Source: Acorus gramineus
Lineage: Eukaryota; Streptophyta; Magnoliopsida; Acorales; Acoraceae
NCBI GenBank assembly: GCA_030737835.1
Contig: CM060847.1
Coordinates: 23,050,876-23,114,875 of the forward strand
DNA length: 64,000 nucleotides
Reading direction: 5' to 3'
The stretch's first letter is position 1. Each line of letters starts with the position of its first letter. The translations under genes and the position numbers were made by a program. The notes beneath the pieces were generated by a model. The model worked only from the letters and a program-made list of their open reading frames with translations. It was not told where the DNA came from and searched no databases. Positions 1 to 12,400 of this stretch are shown here, in pieces.

Positions 1-429
1 ACCACTCCACAGACAGGCACCACTGTGTCCATGTTATTGTTGATGGAATGGAGATCTAATAAAATTAGCTCCATGCCACGAATAAAACCATTAAGGCCAT
101 TTTCTTGTTTAGGGGACTACAACCAGAAAGATTGTGTGGTTTTAGTTTCCTTTCTTTAACATTAGTTTCCAATGTCTTGACCAATTGATATGTTAAAAAT
201 TTTCAAACAAATCACTCGTCTCAAAGGTACCTTTCTTTTTTCTTTTCTTTTCGTTTTTTTTTTTTTTTTTTTGAGAAAAAGGTACCTTTCTTTACGATAT
301 CAGTTAAAATGGATGCAGATTTGCCTTCCTGTCCTGATAACAAGCAAAAATGTCAAATTAGAAATTGATAGATATTTCCACGCAAACAAAAATTTATACA
401 TATGCTGGCAATAAAAGATATGGCCATAC

Positions 430-3400
430 CCTCAAAGTTGATGGGCATGTAAACAAATGCTAAGCGATACCCAACATCCTCCTTTGTCAAGGTATACTCT
501 GATGTTCCATTTGATACCAATACAAAACCACTGTCAAAAAAGTAGGAAGATCGAACAAATGAGAAGGGATTGTAATTGCATGACAATATTCAATGGATTA
601 AGGAACCCAGTAAATTTTAAAAAATTATTTCAATAAAAAGGTATTGGAAGATAATCACATTTTTTACTATATGAACAGTAGAGACTTTCAATCTCTACGA
701 TTCCTTAGAAGAAAAAATAAATGGCTATCCACAAATTTCTATATTTCCAAAAAATTCAAGCTATCATATTCAAGTTATGCTTAACTGGTCCTTAAGCTTC
801 AACATTTATGCGTAAGAAGCATACTTGGGGAAAATGGTGTAAGATATATTCCTGAAAGAAATATATGGAAAGAGATGCAGACACAATTTTGTCTTTCTGC
901 ATCAAGGATCCACGCCATTGCAATAATCATGAATATTGGGACTGATTCTAGAATAACATAATATGTTGAAGGGGAAATTACAGAAAAGATTTGCTTGAAT
1001 CACCAGCTTCCCAGATGATCATAGGGTATATAACAGAATGTTTAAAACAAATAAAAGACAGGAATCTACGCCTTTTGGATTGGTCACTCAAAGTAAAACA
1101 GCTTCAGATGGTTATGTAAAACCAATCCATGGATAATAAGCTAAGTATCCAAACGTCCAATTGATTAGGATCCACACTGATGCCTTCATAGAAATGAGAC
1201 CCCGAGTCCACATTGAGCTGTGTAGCAATATCCGTGTCAATATTTCTATCACACACTAAATTTGTGCAGGCAATGTGTCCAAAATTTTCATCCCAATACA
1301 CATGTTCATGCACTTGCTACACAGATCGACACATGCCTACGAGACTAGCTGCTAGTATACTTGCACGTATAACTAAACTGCTATTTGATCTACTAGTATC
1401 ATAAAAATGTATAATGTACTATTATAATAATGGAAGAAATTCTCAAGATAATATACCATATTCAAATGAATATCAGATATTACGTGTTTCTTTATCAGGT
1501 ATAGGTTTTCTTCTGAATGAAAAGTCAATAAAAGAAAAGGGGAAAATCTATCACCAGAAAATTTAAATATAGTATAAAAAAATTTGAAAAAAAAAGAACG
1601 CGGAATAGATATGTATATCATATAACTATATAAAGCATTGCTCTGGTTATGGAACTCCAAATTGAATAATATGAAATGCAGGTTGTAAAGTTAAACAATG
1701 GACTAAAAGGTAGGAACTTGCAGAGATCTTTTGATGGGGATAATAAGGTAGGAAGTCTATTGGGCAAAAAATGTGCACATGATTGGAGGAAACTTGATTA
1801 TTGTATCAATATATGGTGATAGCAGTTGTGATATGATTAAAATAATATGGGTCAAGTGTATCACTCATTTGCATTTCATCTCTTAGAAACTGTGAAAGCA
1901 TTTAGGTCCGATTCTCTTAACATGCGAGTCGCATGGCTGGTCGGTTCCCACAGGGGAATGGAAGACCGTCCGGACTATGGGGTGACATTCTGCAAGGTCA
2001 GAGGAGATTCTAAGGACGGTTAGGTGGGTGATTGGGTCCGGATTGTCAGTCCGTTTCTAGGAGGATGTATGGATCGGGGAGTCCTCGCTGAAAGTAAGGT
2101 TCTCGTACATTTTCCAAATAGCGAGAGATCATGCGGGAATGGTGAGTGATTTTTGGCGGCGTCGTGGGGAGACGGGTTATTGGGAGGTCGAGGTGAGACG
2201 GAATTTGAACGATTCGAAGGTTGAGAGTTATTTAACACTACTTGAATTGTTGCAATCGTCGGCAATGGCACAAGATAGAGAGGACTTTCCAGTGTGGCAT
2301 CCTTCTCTCTTGACGGGCTTCTCGATGAAGAGCTTATATGAGTGGATACACAGAGAGAGGCCGGTGGTACAAGCAACAGCGGTCAAGCACAAGGAAATTT
2401 GGGGATACAAAATCCCTTTGAAGGTGAAGGCTATTGGAGTCATTACATAGGCCTGTTGTTGGGCCTATTCCCGGAGGCCCGGGGGTTGGGGGCAACGCCC
2501 CCCATGAGCCACAGCCCCCCCCCCCCGGGCCGGAGGTCCACCTCGAATTTTTGTCATTGGTATTTTGGTCATTTTTTGTTTCTAAGGTTTGTACATCTTG
2601 TAACTATATTAGGGACCTTTCGGTCTCCATTACTCAATACAATATTATTCCATTTATTTCTTCTTGGTATCAGAGCCACAAAGAAACCCTAGGGTTTCAC
2701 GATTTTTTTTTTTTTCCATCACGGGTCGTGGTGATCTCTATTATCTTTTCCTCTCTCGGGTCGAGATTTGAGGTTCGCAATGGACAAAACGCCGAAAGAC
2801 CCCACGCCACTGTCGGGTGGGAGATCAAGGACACCACCATTCCGTTAGGGCACAATTCTCATGCTCAACGGATTACCACCGTGCTTCTTGATGGACGAAA
2901 TTATCCGTCCTGGTCGCGTTCTGTTCGATTATATTTGGGTAGTCGAGGTATGTCAGGCCTTCTTCTTGGCACCATTAACAAGCCAGCAGAAACCGATACG
3001 ACTTTCAATCAGTGGGAGATCAACAACTGTACGGTTCTAGGTTGGCTTTTCAACTCCATGGAGACCCGGATCTACAATATGTTCATGTATCATGATACGG
3101 TCGACTCTCTATGGGCTGCGTTGAAGAAGACCTATGGTCATGCCAGGAATGACTCACGGATCTATGAGTTGTACAAGGATATTGCCCAGGCCACCCAAGG
3201 TACCCAATCAGTTACCGATTATTTTGGATTTCTGCAGGCTCGTTGGGAGGAACTTGCCCACTATGAGCCTCTCTCGGAGTTGCCTAAGGAGGCTGCCACG
3301 ATTGTGGTTGGCCGACTACAACGCCAACAGACATATGCGTTTCTTATGGGCCTTCGATCAGAGTTCGAATCTCTTCGTGTTCAGATCTTGAATACCACAC

Positions 3401-6400
3401 CACTTCCTTCTCTATTCGAGGCATTTGCTATTATTGAGGGTGATGAGCATCGCCGTCAGATCTCTTCCTCAGCGACCACTAGAACCCTCGGCGATCAGAT
3501 GGCATTGGCGGCCACTTCTGGATATGACTCTCGCGGCCACGGGGATAGTGGTCGCGGTCGTGGATGTGGACGCGGCAATATTGTGACTTGTGGCCACTGT
3601 GGAAAAACAGGGCATGAAAAAGTCAGATGTTTTCTTCTGTACCCACACTTGATGCGATCTCACAATGTTGGAGCTACTTCGTCTGCCCCTCGTGCTGCTG
3701 TTGCTGATGCCTTGGTTCCGGGTGATGCCCCCTCTGCTCCATCTGGGTCCTTTGATATGCGTAATATTCAGAACCATATTGATACTATGGTTCGGGAGAG
3801 TCTTGCCTCTCATGCTGGTCTCTCTAATGCTGGTCCAACATCCTCTGCTGCTTCTTCCTCTACCTCAGGTATCCCCTCCGCCTACCATGTTAACCAATCA
3901 GGGTCTCCTACTTGGGTCATTGATTCAGGCGCTACAGAACACATGTCTGGTGAGTCTCGATTGTTTGTTCCCTTGACATCACCTTCTATACACAGAGAGG
4001 TACGCCTTGCTGATGGCTCACTTACACCTGTCATCAGTAAGGGTACCGTTCCTTTATCTTCCTCTTTATCATTACACTCTGTGTTACATGTTCCCAATCT
4101 TGCTCTTAACCTTCTTTCTGTTAGCCAATTGACTAAGGCTTTGAACTGTTCAGTGACTTTTTACCCTGATCATTGCGTTTTTCAGGACCTGAGTACACGG
4201 AGGATTTTTGGCAAGGGGTATGAGAGAGATGGTCTTTACGTCTTCGGAGAACCACCCACCACGGCCCATGCTTCCATTTTGTCCACTGATCATTCGCATA
4301 GTTTTTCTTTACAATCTCTAGATTTATGGCATGCTCGTTTAGGACATGCCAATTTTCAGCATCTATGTTCTTTATTTCCTACTTTTCGCTCTTCATGTAA
4401 GACTCATAAATTTCAATGTGCTGTGTGTGAGCTTTCTAAACATACCGTACAACTTATATTTCTCGCATGAATAAAGCTTCTGGGTTGTTTGATTTGATTC
4501 ATTCTGATGTGTGGGGTCCCTCTCCTGTTACTGCTTTTGGTGGTCATAGATATTACTTGACATTCATTGATGATTTTTCTAGATATACTTGGGTTTATCT
4601 TCTTAAATCTCGGTCTGAGGTATCCTCTCAGTGTATTAATTTTTTACGCATGATTAAAACACAGTTTAACATTACTGTCAAGAGTATCAGGTCTGATAAT
4701 GGGGGGGAGTATGTCTCGGATTCTTTTCGGTCTCATCTGAATGAGTTGGGAATCCTTCAACAGTTGACTTGTCCATATACACCTGAGCAGAATGGGGTGG
4801 CGGAACACAAAAATCGTCATCTCATGAATGTGGTTCGTTGTCTCCTTCGAGGAATGAGTGTTCCAAAGTCCTATTGGAGTATGACAGTCCTCACTGCTGC
4901 TTTTTTGACTAATCGGACTCCCAGTCGTACTTTAGGAGGTCAAGTTCCCTTCCATGTTTTGTATCCTAGTCGTACTCTTTTCTCCATCACTCCTCGAGTC
5001 TTCGGGTGTACTTGTTTTGTTCAGGATAGGGGGCCTTCACGCACCAAGCTTGATGATAAGTCTATACGTTGTGTTTTCCTTGGTTATTCCACCATGTCCA
5101 AAGGATATAGATGCTATGATCCTATTTCTCGGAGATTGTTCCATTCCCTTGATGTTACATTTTTTGAGGATGTGCCATATTTTTCTGACACGGTTCTGCA
5201 ACATTCTTCTTCACCAGTTCGACCGGCATCATTTTTTCAGCCATTGCCTTTGCCACAGCCACAATCATCACCACCACAGTCTCCTCTTATTGTATACACT
5301 CGTAGACCTCGACCACCTCTCTCTCCTGCTCACTTGTCGACATCCTCCTCGGACTCAGGTATATCTTCTTGATCACTCCATATTCTGTTTCTGATTTGCC
5401 TCCATCTGACTCTGATGTACCTATTGCTCTTCGCAAAGGTCGTCGGAGTTGTGTCACTGCTCATCCTCTTGCCCAGTTTGTTTCTTATCAGGGACTTTCA
5501 GATTCCTACAGAGCTTACCTAGCTGCTACATCGTCTATCCGTATTCCTCGTACTGTAATTGAGGCATTACAGGATCCTCTTTGGACCGCCGCTAAGATGG
5601 ATGCCTTGCAGAAAAATCATACATGGGCGTTAGTTGATCTTCTACCAGGGGAGAGAACTGTTGGTTGTCGATGGGTTTTCACAGTAAAATACAAGGCTGA
5701 TGGGGCTGTTGAGCGCTATAAGGCACGCCTTGTTGCAAAAGGTTTCACTCAGACTCCAGGGAAGGATTTCATGCTACATTTGCTCCTGTTGCCAAGCTGA
5801 CTACTGTTCGGCTTCTTGTCTCTCTTGCTGCTTGCCACAACTGGCCTCTTCATCAGATGGATGTGAAGAATGCTTTTCTTCATGGCGACTTGATCGAGAA
5901 AATTTATATGAATCCTCCACCTAGTTTTCATCTTCAGGGGGAGTATTCCGGGAAGGTGTCTTCTTCTCAAATCTCTATATGGACTGAAGCAGTCACCGAG
6001 AGCATGGTTTCAGAGATTCAGTGTAATCATTCTCTCTCTTGGATTCACTCGTTGTCATGCTGATCATACTTGCTTCATTCGTCGAAGTAATGGACGGTGC
6101 ACCATTGTTCTAGTTTACGTGGATGATATCATTATCATAGGAGATGATGTTGATTACATTGTCAGAGTGAAGACTGAGCTTGGACATGCATTTGATGTGA
6201 AGGATTTAGGTCCTCTTCGGTATTTTTTGGGGATTGAGATTGCTCGTTCACGCCATGGTATTTCACTCTCCCAGCGAAAATACACTCTTGACCTTCTTGA
6301 GGACACCGGTATGCTTGGATGTCGCCCTGCCACTTCTCCTATGGACCAGAACCATCGCCTTCATGTTGAATCAAGCGACCTTCTGCTAGATCCTTCTTTG

Positions 6401-9400
6401 TATCAGCGTCTAGTGGGTCGTTTGATCTACTTGACGAATACTAGACCTGATTTGACTTTTACTGTCAGCATGGTGAGTCAATTCATGCATGCCCCACGGA
6501 CTTCTCACCTAGATGCTATTTACAGGATTCTTCGATACTTGAAGTCATGCCCAGGTCTTGGCTTATTCTGTGCTACTAGTGCTCAGCCTATCATTTCTTG
6601 CTACACTGATGCAGATTATGCTGATTCACTCACTGATCGTCGATCTACTTTTGGTTTCTGTACTTTCCACGGGGGCAACCTTATTTCCTGGAAAAGTAAG
6701 AAACAGAGTGTTGTCACTCGTTCTTCTGCTGAGGCAGAATATCGTGCCATGGCCCAAGACACATGTGAGATCATTTGGTTGCGCTCTCTTTTGACAGAGT
6801 TGGGATTCCCTATAGCTGGTTCATCTACTTTGTTTTGTGATAACCGATCTACCATTATGCTTGCCTCGGACTCAGTTCTTCATGAGCAGACGAAACACAT
6901 TGAGGTTGATGTTCACTTTCTTCGAGAGAAAGTACAGTCGGGCACCATTGACACAGTTTTTGTCTCTTCTAATGAGCAGCTTGCTGATATGATCACCAAG
7001 TCTGTTGGTCCCTCTGTTCTTCGTTCTAGCTTGATCAAGTTGGGCTTGATTAATATCTTCGCTCCAACTTGAGGGAGAGTATTGGAGTCATTATATAGGC
7101 CTGTTGTTGGGCCTATTCCCGAAGGCCCGGGGGTTGGGAGGCAACTCCCCCTCTGGGCCGGAGGTCCCCCTCAAATTTTTGTCATGAGTATTTTGGTCAT
7201 TTTCTGTTACTAGGGTTTGTACATCTTATAACTATATAAGGGACCTTTCGGTCTCCATTACTCAATACAATATTATTCCATTTATTACTTCTAAAGCCTT
7301 CCTATGGATGATATATCTTCAAAAGACTCTCACAAGGACTACCATTGCGCTTTGGAATCCAAGTTTGGATATGGCCTGTTGCTTATGCAGATCGGAGGAC
7401 GAGACAATTGACCATCTATTCGTCACATGCCCAATGGTCCGTCAGTGTGGGGATGGCCGAGTATGGCTACAGGCATCGGGGATGATTTCGTCAACGTGGA
7501 GATGTGGGAGGCCGGAAGGAGATTGAGAAAGGAAGGAGATCGATCCTTGCGGGCTAAGGTGTCCCAATCTTATTTTCCGGCAATGTTGTGGGCGGTTTGG
7601 CTAACAAGAAACCTTTCAGTCTTCCGGGGTCAAGCACCTTATGCAGAAAATATTTGGGAGATGGTGGTAAGTCTAATAAAGAAGAGGGGGGTGTTTTGTG
7701 GAGGGGTAGCGGAGGTGAGGGTATTGGCTCGTAACGTTGTGATTAATTAGGATTTGTGTGGATGGAGGTTTGGAGTGGGGAACCCTTGTCGACTACAGGT
7801 AGATGTCTCTTCTACCTCATGGGAAACGTGTTTTGGGATCTTCCTTCCCCGGGGTTTCTGGTTTTATTCCTCCCATCATACTTTTTTGTTGGATTTGCTT
7901 ATGTAATTTCAATTGGGCTTTTGCCTTTATGAATACAAAGGAAACAGCCTACCGTTTCCGTCAAAAAAAAAAAAACATAAGCACAGCATCACCATGTAGA
8001 TACTGCACAATCAGTAATATGTTTAATTTTCAGTAAAAAAAAAAAAAAAACAGAACTTATCAATAAATTTTTGGCATGCACAGCTATCAGAATTTTGTTG
8101 AAGTACATGTCAAACCATGCCTTCCTAAATAAGCAAATGTGGACGGATGCAGGTATTCAAAAGATGCAGCAGTTCCACCTAGTAAACCATACTCATTTTT
8201 ATGCTCAAGAATCAGTTTTATTTCAAGTACAACTCAACAGTAAAAATTAAATATAAAAAAAACACTTTCCAGACGACTTAATGCAAGGCCCTAAAAAACA
8301 GCTTTTATCCAACTAAAGATGCAAGAAAAGGGTAGGATAGCAAAAGGATAAATGCCAGAGGGTTTCATTTAGGGCAAGTTAAAAAAACAGACCCATTTTC
8401 CTTGTTCTCTCGCAGCCACTCAAATGTGCTTGGTCCTTCTCTTCCCCCAAAGTATTGTCCAACGCCTTTGATAGTATTGCCCTCCACAGGATCGCCACGG
8501 ATCTCAACATTAGTTACCGATGGTGCAGCTGCCAACGGTGATTAACAAGACCATCAATGTACAGTAAATGTATTCGATGCCAGGTGGAGGAATACCAATT
8601 GTGCTAGATAATTAAGAATGGATAATTCCTTAGCTGCAAAGTACAATCCAGATTGCATATTACTTAATTAAGATTGAAGAATAACCCTAAAATCTCACAT
8701 AATTCACTGATATTGAATGGTAATTTAATAGCATTGCAAATCAAAGCTGCCGCTGATAGAACTTCATCCATAGTTCATGGAAATGAGCATGTGATAGTCC
8801 CAAAATTTAAGTTTATATGTTAGCATATTTCTGTGACAAAACAGATCTAAGAATCATTGTAGTTGTTAGTCATTTGTGTCAATTGAAGATAAGATTGAAG
8901 AATGAATGAAGACTCAAATCCATCCATTAGATTGATCAAACTCTCAATAGACAATCCCCTAGATTAAAACATGAATTCATTAAATTTATATTTTGTTTTG
9001 ACAGTGATTTTCAAAATGTTATTGAAAATACTGAATTAAAGATTTGAATATGTTTTTAACAATGATTTAAAAGTTTTTTTAAAGGAAATAGGACGCTTTA
9101 AGAACAAGTTTCAAATGAGTTAGGAAAATGCTTTTGCTCTTCTTAAATAAAGGTTTTCGAATTGAGTACTTGCAGAATCTTTGCAAGCAAAAACGTAAAA
9201 TAATTAAAAAAAAAGTTAAAATAGACCTATTCATTCTCCCTCTAGGTCTAATCAATGTTAAGTCCTGTACCAACAATATCTATTTCCATGAATGAACAAC
9301 AATGTCAAACAGAATCCTTGCAAGCAAAAACTATCCTCCATAATAAGATCGATGGAAAGGCAAAGTTAATAGAGCTTACGGACTTACACACATGCAAAGA

Positions 9401-12400
9401 AACTATGCAATTATCTGATGAAAATGTTGCAACAAAAACAACAAGTGAAAAATGGAAAGTGCAACATGGCAAATTCAACTGCAACCATTAGAAATTTACA
9501 TAACTTAAGGAAATTGTCTCTGTCATGTCAGATTGCTAATCTAATAACAAGGAAAAATCTTTGTGTAACTGTTTCATACAAAGCACGGCTTGGGACCTGG
9601 AAGGAGTTTACAGTTATCCCAACCCAGAAATCTCCTCTCTCTATTGAAGCAGTTGTCCTACCAAAACTTTCCATGATAGCTTATTTTGAAAAAGAATAAC
9701 TAAAAAAGTCATGTATTGGAGTGAATTGAACACATTTATAAGACATATGAAACTATCAGGTTAAATAACCTAGCTCCATGAAAAAGTTATGGAAATTATA
9801 TTCCAGAGTGATGTCCCTAAACATTGAATACAGATCCATAAGCATATGTAGAGATGGGTTTGGATACAAGAGAAGAATCTATATTTTCCAACTGCAAGCT
9901 GAGCAGGCAACCACAAACAAAGCTACAAAGAAAGTGACTATTGTAGTTTCCAGCTTAGAGTCTAGATTCAACAAAGTCCAACTAGTTGCAGGTCACTCAT
10001 TTTGTTATTTATATGAAGCACATTAACTCTCCCTTGTGAACACAGAAATGTTAAATACATGACAAGAAATAGGGTCCATGAATGTGAACTAAATCATGAA
10101 ATGCTACCCTCGTTATCCAGATTATTATTTCACAATCTGATCAATCTAGCTATTAAACTATATCACACATTGCCCATTTTGCATTCATCACCAAGGCACC
10201 AACATCTAAACTGCAGAAGCACTACAGCCCTGAAAGCATCCTCAGGCAAAACCATTAATCTATATAACATTGATCCTCAATGATGATATGAATCAACCTG
10301 ACCTTCTAATTCAGAATAATGGATGCAAATGAATTATCATTACATACAATCCCATCCCTACTATGGTTACACTCCGATACACAGAGTAGACAGCCAATGA
10401 ACAAGAAAGAATGCCCATGAAATAAATAACAATCTATATTTGTTGACAACTAATTATGCACTTGAAATTTTAGACATATGCAATACCTGCTTTTACAAAA
10501 TCAGTCATTGCATATTGTGGCTCTCCTTTATTGCCCTCTTCTGTGACTGGTGTATACATGAAAACCAAACTACAATCAATGTCATCTACAGTTATTCGAT
10601 ACTCTTCATCTTCAGCCCCAACTATCACCACAGGACTACTGTTCCATTTCCGTCTGAGCCAGCTGGATGACAAACAAAAACCCTACTGATCGATTTTCAC
10701 AAATAGAAATCAACCTAAGCCATGACAAAAGGAATCATAGAAAGAAAATTCATATGTCCCAACAAGGCAATCAAGAAAGCACAGATAATGGGCCTGAAGA
10801 AATAACCTACCTTGCCACCCCTTTTCCTGGAGTACCACCACACCATGCAACACCAGCAGAGCCATTTATTACATTGCCTTCAACAAGATCTCCTTGCACG
10901 CATAGTGTTAGGACCTTGGGGCATCCAGTTCCTAGTTAAAAAACAACAAATCAAAATCCAAGACTGATCAAAGAGTAGAGATCAGACAATGCATCAGTGC
11001 TCAAGGCCATTAAATGACACCTTTTATTTAAATTAATCAATTCTGCACAACTAAACAGTTTTCCAATTATCATTGTTAGAGTAACATTGTTCTCTAATTA
11101 ATGCTCATGTGTGTGTCACTGCATTTTCGCATACAGACCATTCTTGACATCAAGATAACAATAGAGCACCATAGCTTTGTCAGGGTGGGGTAACATGACT
11201 TTTATACCAAGAAGCGGGGAAGCATAAAAATTTTGCAATTGTAAGTTATCCCAGAATATTTCATTAACTTATATCTCAGCTTTGAACTGATTTTAAACTC
11301 TTAGCATTATTCCATTGAACCTGGATTTCTAAGGCCTATGAGTTCAATTGACACATTCTATTTTAATTATATTTCAAGGAAATAATGATAGCAACCTAAT
11401 ATCTAGTTGTCAGTGCTGCCTCTAATTTCTTCCAATACAGCATCTCAAGAGTTACTGAGACCCACCTTTCAACATTTGGATAATTCAATAGAGGCGACAG
11501 AATGATACAGGATCTGGAAAGAAATCCAAAATGTGCATGATCCATTTATGAAGCAATTTGGAAAAGGACCAAAATTTTAACACCTAAAAGCACTAAACTG
11601 ACTCACTTCAAATTTATGGTTTGTCTTGCAGCTACACTTGGAGACACATTGAGGTTACGCATAATTTTTTATAATGAATCACTTATTAAGAAAACTGTTG
11701 GAGATAGATAATTATCAAAAACTTGTGCAAGACAAATCATCTTCTACTTTAAACAGTTGAACTCTCAACAAAGAATGTTAAGTCATACATAACAACTCAG
11801 ACCAGAGGCAAGTGGAAGATTTAGTTAAATTTAACCCCTAAAGTTCTCCTGATGAAGTAAGAATTTGTATCAGTCATACATATCGACCTCCTTGCCGAAG
11901 TAATAAGCATGTATGAGTATGATTAGGCATCCATGATCTTGACAGCAATAAAATGAGTTATAAGTAACTGCTGAGGTGATCAGTAGACAATGTTTTAGTT
12001 GGCCCCTTGATTTGTAGTGTCGTATACCTGCAGAAACTGGTGAAGACAGAGCAAATATTGGTGTATACTCTGTCTCCCCCACTATTGGAGTGCATTCAAC
12101 CTTCAGAAGTTTACCAACATCCTCTTTTTTTGGCCAGTAAACCTTGTACAATAAGAACAATTGCTTATCAGAACATGACATCATGAGAAACAAGAATTAG
12201 ACAATAACCACAAAAGTGTGACTGAAAATAATCTACCTCTTCAACGGCACCAGAAATAGGGACAAAATTATAAAGAGATTTTTCTCCAACAAACCACTGG
12301 TATTTGATAATCAACTCAGGATCAGTACTTGACATGCGCTCATTGACAAAGACGAAGTGGCAGTGACAAGCATCATCTTCAAATGGTTGATCAACAGATG

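Larger units (their letters stand above)
2432..7292 (+). mobile_element. Ty1/copia LTR retrotransposon, degenerate, inserted in the L1
   Basis: Two direct LTRs (2432-2664 and 7080-7292) flank gag-pol sequence in the order gag, CCHC, protease, integrase, reverse transcriptase, RNase H, which is the copia order. The PBS copies the usual initiator-Met tRNA match TGGTATCAGAGCC (from 2665) and the PPT GAGGGAGAG abuts the 3' LTR. Flanking 5-bp duplication: aaggc (2427-2431) and aaagc (7293-7297), one mismatch. Removing the element rejoins the L1 frame (PLKVKA/FLWM). About 14 LTR substitutions and a ~20-bp indel by eye suggest an old insertion. Confidence 0.92.
1920..7975 (+). mobile_element. 5'-truncated L1 LINE, split by a copia element
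   Basis: Plus-strand L1 remnant in two parts, about 1920-2431 and 7293-7975. The first part encodes the region after the reverse transcriptase ([18 protein letters not shown] ... [14 protein letters not shown]). The second continues in register with AFLWM, then the zf-RVT zinc finger C-C-L-C-x5-E-T-x2-H-L-x3-C. A 3' region follows, ending GAATACAAAGGAAACAGCC and a 13-A tail at 7963-7975. The 5' border is approximate and no convincing TSD was found. It lies antisense in AIR9 intron 14. Confidence 0.82.

Noticed and set aside
1..429. Next AIR9 exon
   Set aside because: The minus strand shows no stretch continuing the A9 repeat after the donor at 429-428; the exon must lie outside.
1104..1313. 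69-codon minus frame in AIR9 intron 14
   Set aside because: It is on the AIR9 strand but has no match to the A9 repeats and no fitting phase between exons 14 and 15.
2020..2450. Minus-strand frames of 118 and 71 codons
   Set aside because: They lie opposite the L1 ORF2 fragment, which reads on the plus strand with recognisable motifs.
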